Origin: Candidatus Hydrogenedentota bacterium
GTDB lineage: Bacteria > Hydrogenedentota > Hydrogenedentia > Hydrogenedentales > JAEUWI01
NCBI GenBank assembly: GCA_019637335.1
Contig: JAHBVV010000001.1
Location: 1-64,000, forward strand
Direction of reading: 5' to 3'
DNA: 64,000 nt
Both the position numbers and the translations under genes were made by a program. Shown here piece after piece: positions 59,449 to 64,000 of this stretch (positions are counted from its first letter, which is position 1; each line of letters starts with the position of its first letter). The notes beneath the pieces were generated by a model. That model was not told the DNA's origin. It did not search any database and saw nothing but the letters and a program-made list of their open reading frames with translations.

Positions 59449-60807
59449 TCAGTGGCCCTGACGCCGGTTGACGGCCCGGAAGAGGAGCCCGCCCGCGAGC
59501 ACGGTGGCCAGGGCGAGCAGGGATTCCACGGGCCTGCCGCGGAAGGCCCAGATCATGGTCCACAGGGAGACCGCGATGAAGAGCAGGGGCGTGTAGGGGT
59601 AGGCCCACACGCGGAACGGCCTGGGCATGTGCGGGGCCTTGATCCGCAGGGCGATCACGCAGGAGACCGCGATGGCCGAGAAGAGCGTGAGCGTAAAGCC
59701 GGCGTAGACGAGGATCTGGTCGACGCGGCCGGAGAGGATCACGATGGTGACGATCGCGCCTTGCAGGAGGAGGGCGGTCCAGGGGGAGCCGTTGGGCGAG
59801 GTGTGGGCGAGCCCGTGCAGGGGGCGCATGTCCTGGCCGAAGGCGAAGAGCACGCGGGAGCCCGCGACGGTCATGGCGGACGCGGAGGCGAGGATCGACA
59901 CGCCAAGTATCAGGGTGACGGCGGTCACCCCGGCGGGGCCGAAGAGCTGCTCCGCCGCGAGCGTCCCCACGTTGAGTTGTCCGCTGAGTCCGTCCACCCC
60001 GGCGCCATAGAAATAGACGGCGTTCAGGCCCAGGTAGAGGGCGGTCACGATGGCGGTGCCGGCGAGGAGCGATTTCGGCAGGGTCGATTGCGGGTCTTTC
60101 ATCTCGCTGGCGACGTAGGCCGAGCCGTTCCAGCCGAGGTAGCAGAAGGTAACGAAGATGAGCGAGGTCGCCATGGCGGAGGCGAGGTCCGCGGGCGACT
60201 TTTCGCGGTAACCGGCGGCCACCTCGACGATGTTCGCGGCCCGCCCGTCTCCCCAGAGCGCGGCGGCGGCGATGATGGCCACGATGCCGAGGACCTTGAA
60301 CACGGTCACGGCGTCGCTGAAGCGCATGCCCGACCGGGCGCCCCGGCAGTGCACCGCCACGAGGAACCACACGACGGCGATGGCGCAGAGGTCGACCAGT
60401 TCGACGCCGAGCAGGGATGGATTGTCGCGGAGCGGCGCCACGAGGTAGCCCATATAGGCTACGAGGCTCTTGGCGGCGGCGGCGATGGGCGCGGAGAAGC
60501 CGGCGGTCAGCGCGACGAAGGCGCTCACGAAAGCGAGGGCCTGCCCGTAGGACTCGCGGATGTAGACGTACTCCGCACCGGCGCGGGGCAGCATGGCGCC
60601 GAGCTCGGCGAAGCACAGGGCGCCGCAAAACGCCAGCACGCCCCCGATGACCCAGAGCGCGTAAATCAGGCCGGGATGGCCGAGGTCGGCGGCCTGGTAG
60701 CCCGTTGTGGTGAAGATGCCCGCGCCAATCATGTTGGCGACGACCAGCCCCGTGGCCGACTTCAGGGTGATGAAGCGGGTCAGTCCCGTGTCCGCCGGCG
60801 CCGGCAT
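59449..60807 (-). CDS. APC-family amino acid permease
   Basis: This 452-residue transporter has about 12 membrane segments. The family opening SATGLVVANMIGAGIFTTTGYQA is followed by the FCGALCFAELGAMLPRAGAEYVYIRESYG stretch typical of the basic APC/LAT-type exchangers. It starts 3 bp after the exported methyltransferase gene, so they are coexpressed. Amino-acid or polyamine substrate cannot be told from sequence. Confidence 0.88.
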   Translation of the reverse strand: MPAPADTGLTRFITLKSATGLVVANMIGAGIFTTTGYQAADLGHPGLIYALWVIGGVLAFCGALCFAELGAMLPRAGAEYVYIRESYGQALAFVSAFVALTAGFSAPIAAAAKSLVAYMGYLVAPLRDNPSLLGVELVDLCAIAVVWFLVAVHCRGARSGMRFSDAVTVFKVLGIVAIIAAAALWGDGRAANIVEVAAGYREKSPADLASAMATSLIFVTFCYLGWNGSAYVASEMKDPQSTLPKSLLAGTAIVTALYLGLNAVYFYGAGVDGLSGQLNVGTLAAEQLFGPAGVTAVTLILGVSILASASAMTVAGSRVLFAFGQDMRPLHGLAHTSPNGSPWTALLLQGAIVTIVILSGRVDQILVYAGFTLTLFSAIAVSCVIALRIKAPHMPRPFRVWAYPYTPLLFIAVSLWTMIWAFRGRPVESLLALATVLAGGLLFRAVNRRQGH

Positions 60808-60810
60808 GGG

Positions 60811-61512
60811 CTATTCTTCCGCCGGCTTGGCCTCGGCGGGGCGCTTGACGAACTCGATCACGTACTGCTCCTTCATGCCGGTCGGTGTCTTTCGCACGAA
60901 ATCGAAACCGGCCTCCTGCAACTCGTCGATGACGCCGCCCATGCCGTTGCGCACGTGATCGAGGGTCCAGTCGGTGCTGAGCCCCTTGATGCGGACGAAG
61001 TCCACGATGATTACCCGGCCGTCCGGCCGCAGCGCGTCATGCAGGGATTTCAACGTGTCGACGGGGTACTCGAAATGGTGGTAGGTGTCGCAGATAAAGG
61101 CGAGGTCGATGGAATTCTCGGGGAGGCGCGCCGAGCGTTCGTCGCAGACGACGCCCTCGATATTGGTCCGCCCGCTCTCCCGGCTGATCGTGTTGATATG
61201 GTCCACGAAGTTCTTCGCGATGTCCACGGCGTACACGCGCCCCTCGGGGCCGACGGCATCGGCAATCATCAGGGAGAAGAAGCCTGTGCCCGCGCCGATA
61301 TCGCCCACGTCCATGCCGGGTTCCAACGCCAGGGCTTCGAGGATCTCGTGGCGGTGCGCGTAGACTTCGCGGCTTTCGCCTTCAAAACGCACGATGTATT
61401 CTTCGACATCCGGGTTCTCAAAGTTCTTGTTGATGCCCGGGGCGACGCTGGTCTCCTGGGCCAGGGCCGGGGCCAGGCCGACCAAGGCGAGGGCGAGGAA
61501 GATTCGCTTCAT
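60811..61512 (-). CDS. exported SAM-dependent methyltransferase
   Basis: This 233-residue protein has a clear signal peptide (MKRIFLALALVGLAPALAQ) ahead of a class I methyltransferase domain. Motif I is MDVGDIGAGTGFFSLMI (about residues 68-84), motif II YAVDIAKNFV, and later FICDTYHHFEYPVDTLKSLHDALRPDGRVIIVDFVR. A SAM enzyme outside the cytoplasm is unusual, since SAM is cytoplasmic. This signal-bearing group does occur in several phyla, and its substrate is not known to me. It is the first gene of a two-gene run with the APC permease. Confidence 0.82.
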   Translation of the reverse strand: MKRIFLALALVGLAPALAQETSVAPGINKNFENPDVEEYIVRFEGESREVYAHRHEILEALALEPGMDVGDIGAGTGFFSLMIADAVGPEGRVYAVDIAKNFVDHINTISRESGRTNIEGVVCDERSARLPENSIDLAFICDTYHHFEYPVDTLKSLHDALRPDGRVIIVDFVRIKGLSTDWTLDHVRNGMGGVIDELQEAGFDFVRKTPTGMKEQYVIEFVKRPAEAKPAEE

Positions 61513-61631
61513 GCAAGTTTGCTCCTGGGGTTGGCGGCCCGGCGGGCCGCAGCTTCCTGAATTGCGCTACGGGCGCATCGTATGCTTTCCGAGGACCGGC
61601 TATCAATGCGGTGGCGGTGCGAATTGGTAAC

Positions 61632-61724
61632 TCTTTAGCGGAATGAAGCACCCACCGCCTTTGGGGCGAATCTCGCTCAAGACGGGCGTGAACAGCAGGA
61701 TCGCGGACATTCCTGTCCGCGGCG
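61632..61724 (+). repeat. dispersed ~95-bp repeat, copy c
   Basis: It runs from CTTTAGCGGAATGAAGCACCC to GGATCGCGGACATTCCTGTC and CGCGGCGGG, the best conserved right end of the family. Confidence 0.75.
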
Positions 61725-62160
61725 GGACGAGCCACCAGACCAAAAGCACCCTCCCCCCTTCACTCTTCGCTCATCTCCCTTCTCCACCCGGAACTCGTTC
61801 CCACGGTCCACCGTGGGAATGCATACCGTTCCGCTCAGCGGAACAATCCCCACACAAGAATCCGTAAACCCATTCCGCAAAAAGCAGGCTGAAAGTCCGC
61901 CGCAGGTGGAATAGGCATCCTTGCCTGACCCAATACGCGCTCCGTACGCGCAGCCAGCCTGAACTCCAACCACATCACCCAACGCCACAACAGAGGCGCA
62001 AACCAATGGGAGCGCGGGCAGCTTCGCCGCCGGGGACAGCCGGGACGGCTATCCTACATTTGCGCCTTGCGGCGCTGAACACAGGCGGGACGCCTGTGCC
62101 ACTTTCTTTTCCCGGTTGTTTTGGCGGGGCGATCTGCTTCCGTCTGGTCTTGCGCTCCCT

Positions 62161-62261
62161 CCGCCGCAGACAAGAATGTCCGCGATCCCTTGCCGTGCTT
62201 CCTCGTATATCAACGGTCCGTTTGTGCTGTTTCCACACGTTTCTGCTTCAGGCGGCTAAAA
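62161..62261 (-). repeat. dispersed ~95-bp repeat, copy d (inverted)
   Basis: It begins CCGCCGCAGACAAGAATGTC, then CGCGATCCCTTGCCGTGCTT, and ends TTCAGGCGGCTAAAATC. It is the facing partner of copy c across about 435 bp. Confidence 0.75.
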
Positions 62262-62319
62262 TCTTCCGCTACTTGCAAATTTCGGGGCGCCGTGCTACCA
62301 TTGCGGTAACAAGGAGTGT

Positions 62320-62709
62320 ATGGTGCTTCGCTTTTTCCACATAGGGTTTGCCCTGGCGCTGTCGCTGACGGCGCTGGCGGTGCGCCCGTGCCTGTGCTGC
62401 GAAATGCGGGCCGAGGCGGAACAGGCGGAGCCCACGGCGTGCCACGCGTGTCCGGAGGAGACCCCGGCGCGCGCACCGGAAAAGGGCCACGATTGCGACA
62501 GCGGAAGCGGTTGTTGCTCGCTCTCCGCCCGCCATGACGCGGTTTCTCCGCCGAATCATGCCCTTACCCACACGCTGACCCTCGAAAAGGTTCCGGCAAT
62601 TGCCGCAATCGCCGATGCGCCTGTGCACAGCGCTTCCTTCCCCGTGGGCCTCACCCCCTCCCCCGCATCCCGAACGACTCTTCACCTGAACTGCGTCTAT
62701 CGCTGCTGA
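62320..62709 (+). CDS. Cys-rich exported small protein before the metal efflux adaptor
   Basis: This 129-residue protein has a hydrophobic start (FFHIGFALALSLTALAV) and then a dense Cys/His region (CLCCEMRAEAEQ...CHACPEE...HDCDSGSGCC). The mature part may bind metal, probably copper or silver, given the downstream gene. AAGGAG lies 3 nt before ATG; an in-frame GTG three bases later has better spacing. No family recognised. It is 42-78 bp upstream of the efflux adaptor, depending on its start. Confidence 0.62.
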   Translation: MVLRFFHIGFALALSLTALAVRPCLCCEMRAEAEQAEPTACHACPEETPARAPEKGHDCDSGSGCCSLSARHDAVSPPNHALTHTLTLEKVPAIAAIADAPVHSASFPVGLTPSPASRTTLHLNCVYRC

Positions 62710-62787
62710 TCCGATCGCGTTCCCCGTTTCCCTTCCGAAGGGGCGCCCTGTATGCGCCCAGATCCTGGAACCGAGAGGCTCAACGCG

Positions 62788-64000
62788 ATGCGCGACTTCC
62801 TCAAGTCCATCTTAACACGGACATCCTACCTTCTTGTTCTGACGTCCATTCTGGGCGCATTCGCCGCGGGATTCTACCTGCGCGGCGGGTCGGGCGGCGC
62901 GGAACACGCCCCCGATGCGGCGTATTCCGGTCCGGATGCGGCTGAACCGGCGGCCAGCGCTCCCACCACCTGGACGTGCTCCATGCACCCGCAGATCCGC
63001 CAGCCCAATCCCGGCAAGTGCCCCATCTGCGCGATGGATCTAATCCCCGCTGGGGATGATGACGGCGGGAACAGCGCGCCGCGCGTGCAGCGATTCAGCG
63101 CGGCGGCGGCGGCGATCATGCGCGTGGCGACTGTGCCGGCGTACCGCGCAACCCCGGAAGGCCAGCGGGTGCTGCTCGGGCGCGTTGAGGCCGACGAAAC
63201 ACGTCTGGCGACCATTGCGGCGTGGGTTCCCGGGCGCATCGAAAAGATGCACGTGGCTTTCACCGGCGAGGTGGTGAGCGCGGGCGAGGCGGTGGTGACG
63301 TTGTACAGCCCGGAACTGCTTTCGGCGCTGGCGGAGCTGCGCCTCGCGGAAGAAGCGCTATCCCGCGCGGAGGCCGGCGGACCGCTCCGGGGCGCCATGG
63401 AGGACAACGCCTCCGCGGCTCGGGCGAAGCTGCGCCGGCTGGGGCTCTCGGACGGGCAGATTGCCCCATTGATCCGGGAGGGCCGGGGCGACCGGATCGT
63501 TATCACCGCGCCCGCGGCCGGCACCGTGGTGGAGCGTCTGGGTCAGGAGGGCATGTACGTCGAAATGGGCGAGGCGATCTACCGGCTGGCGGACCTGTCC
63601 CGCGTGTGGGTGAACCTGGAGGCCTACGAGAGCGATCTCCCGTCGCTGGCCCTCGGATCCGAGGTCGAATTCACGGCGGAGGCGCTTCCCGGCGAGCGCT
63701 TCACCGGGACGGTGGAGTTTATTGACCCGGTTATCGATCCGCAACGCCGGATCGCGCGTGTGCGGCTATCGCTATCGAACCCGAATGGGTTGTTGCGTCC
63801 GGGGATGTTCGTGCGGGCGCAGGTGGGTGTCGGCCCGTCGTCCGCGGGGGAACAGGATGCGCCGGACGATGGGATGCTCATGATCCCGGCGACCGCGCCG
63901 CTGATTACCGGCAAGCGCGCGCTGGTGTACGTGATGGTGGAGGCGGGCGAGCGGCCGGCCTTCGAGAGCCGGGAGGTGGTGCTCGGTTCGCGCGCGGGAG
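62788..64000 (+). CDS. cusB: CusB-type RND efflux adaptor, 3' end outside the window
   Basis: The visible part is 404 codons with no stop. It has an N-terminal membrane anchor (SYLLVLTSILGAFAAGFYL), then a heavy-metal-binding domain TWTCSMHPQIRQPNPGKCPICAMDL with Cys64, His67, Cys78 and Cys81. The barrel-sandwich and helical hairpin follow (VPGRIEKMHVAFTGEVVSAGEAVVTLYSPELLSALAELRLAEEAL), then the beta-barrel (GSEVEFTAEALPGERFTGTVEFIDPVIDPQRRIARVRL). This is the periplasmic adaptor of a CusABC-like copper/silver pump. Start at 62788 has GAGAGG; the in-frame ATG at 62752 is an alternative. The pump gene should follow outside. Confidence 0.9.
   Translation, partial: MRDFLKSILTRTSYLLVLTSILGAFAAGFYLRGGSGGAEHAPDAAYSGPDAAEPAASAPTTWTCSMHPQIRQPNPGKCPICAMDLIPAGDDDGGNSAPRVQRFSAAAAAIMRVATVPAYRATPEGQRVLLGRVEADETRLATIAAWVPGRIEKMHVAFTGEVVSAGEAVVTLYSPELLSALAELRLAEEALSRAEAGGPLRGAMEDNASAARAKLRRLGLSDGQIAPLIREGRGDRIVITAPAAGTVVERLGQEGMYVEMGEAIYRLADLSRVWVNLEAYESDLPSLALGSEVEFTAEALPGERFTGTVEFIDPVIDPQRRIARVRLSLSNPNGLLRPGMFVRAQVGVGPSSAGEQDAPDDGMLMIPATAPLITGKRALVYVMVEAGERPAFESREVVLGSRAG

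Larger units (their letters stand above)
61513..62319. other. 807-bp gene-free repeat region
   Basis: No gene is supported. It contains the ~95-bp repeat at 61632-61724 and its inverse at 62161-62261, an AACTCGTTCCCACGG... hairpin (61793-61824), and an AGCCGGGACGGCT-type block (62029-62106). Layout parallels 13131-13697: outer copies face each other. Confidence 0.7.

Noticed and set aside
49880-64000. Idea that the CusRS-like pair controls the CusB gene at the right edge
   Set aside because: They lie 10 kb apart with unrelated genes between, and I see no shared operator. Kept only as a possibility.
1-64000. tRNA, rRNA and riboswitch search by eye
   Set aside because: No T-loop (GGTTCGAATCC-type), rRNA block or thiamine/SAM/glycine riboswitch pattern was recognised in the intergenic regions. 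A covariance-model scan would be decisive.

Overview
The window is about 64 kb of GC-rich bacterial chromosome. Genes are tightly packed, several pairs overlap by ATGA, and there are many dispersed hairpin-type repeats between genes. I recognised no rRNA, tRNA, CRISPR array, prophage or complete insertion sequence. Four features suggest the Planctomycetota/Verrucomicrobiota/Lentisphaerota/Hydrogenedentota part of the tree: abundant Gfo/Idh/MocA dehydrogenases, a Tat-exported sulfatase, ceramidase-like hydrolases, and a giant surface protein with a (Gly-Glu)n linker before a C-terminal membrane segment. A Candidatus Hydrogenedentes-like organism is my best guess, at low confidence and from gene style only.

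Layout. 0.3-1.6 kb: a Tat-exported PQQ-type beta-propeller. 1.8-10.9 kb (minus): a pyruvate dehydrogenase operon (E1, E2, E3) with a visible promoter and terminator. It is preceded by thrC, a lipoprotein solute-binding protein and an ABC ATPase without a permease, and by a 30-residue hydrophobic microprotein with its own ribosome binding site and terminator. 11.3-12.7 kb: a class III aminotransferase. 12.7-15.1 kb: a lower-GC accessory island of inverted repeats, a HEPN-like protein and a toxin-antitoxin remnant. 15.1-17.3 kb: an endonuclease III-like glycosylase and an exported ceramidase-like protein. 17.3-33.2 kb: a large divergent catabolic locus around a GntR regulator. 33.7-38.2 kb: an oligopeptide-type ABC transporter split by a repeat island. 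38.5-44.8 kb: an acidic coiled-coil protein, FtsA and a glucan phosphorylase. 44.9-47.8 kb (minus): a thiamine-binding-type protein, an unknown membrane protein, tilS and hpt. 48-52 kb: an unknown exported protein and a CusRS-like two-component system. 52.2-56 kb (minus): a sugar permease, sulfatase and sugar kinase. 56.2-59.4 kb: the giant repeat protein. 59.4-61.5 kb (minus): an exported methyltransferase and an amino-acid permease. 62.3-64 kb: a Cys-rich exported peptide and a CusB-type metal efflux adaptor that runs off the window.

The most interesting region is 17.3-33.2 kb. GntR, an NagA-type deacetylase, an NagB-like isomerase that lacks one catalytic Asp, three class III or Gfo/Idh enzymes, a PhyH oxygenase, two small ATC-hydrolase-like proteins and an amidohydrolase lie on one strand. 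A ceramidase-like hydrolase, FGGY kinase, third Gfo/Idh enzyme, HpaI aldolase and GSA-aminomutase-like enzyme lie on the other. Between them sits a near-consensus promoter (TTGCAC-17-TATAAT) followed at once by a DasR/NagR-like palindrome. The inference is one regulon for breaking down an unusual N-acylated amino-sugar or aminocyclitol-like compound. The substrate cannot be read from sequence.
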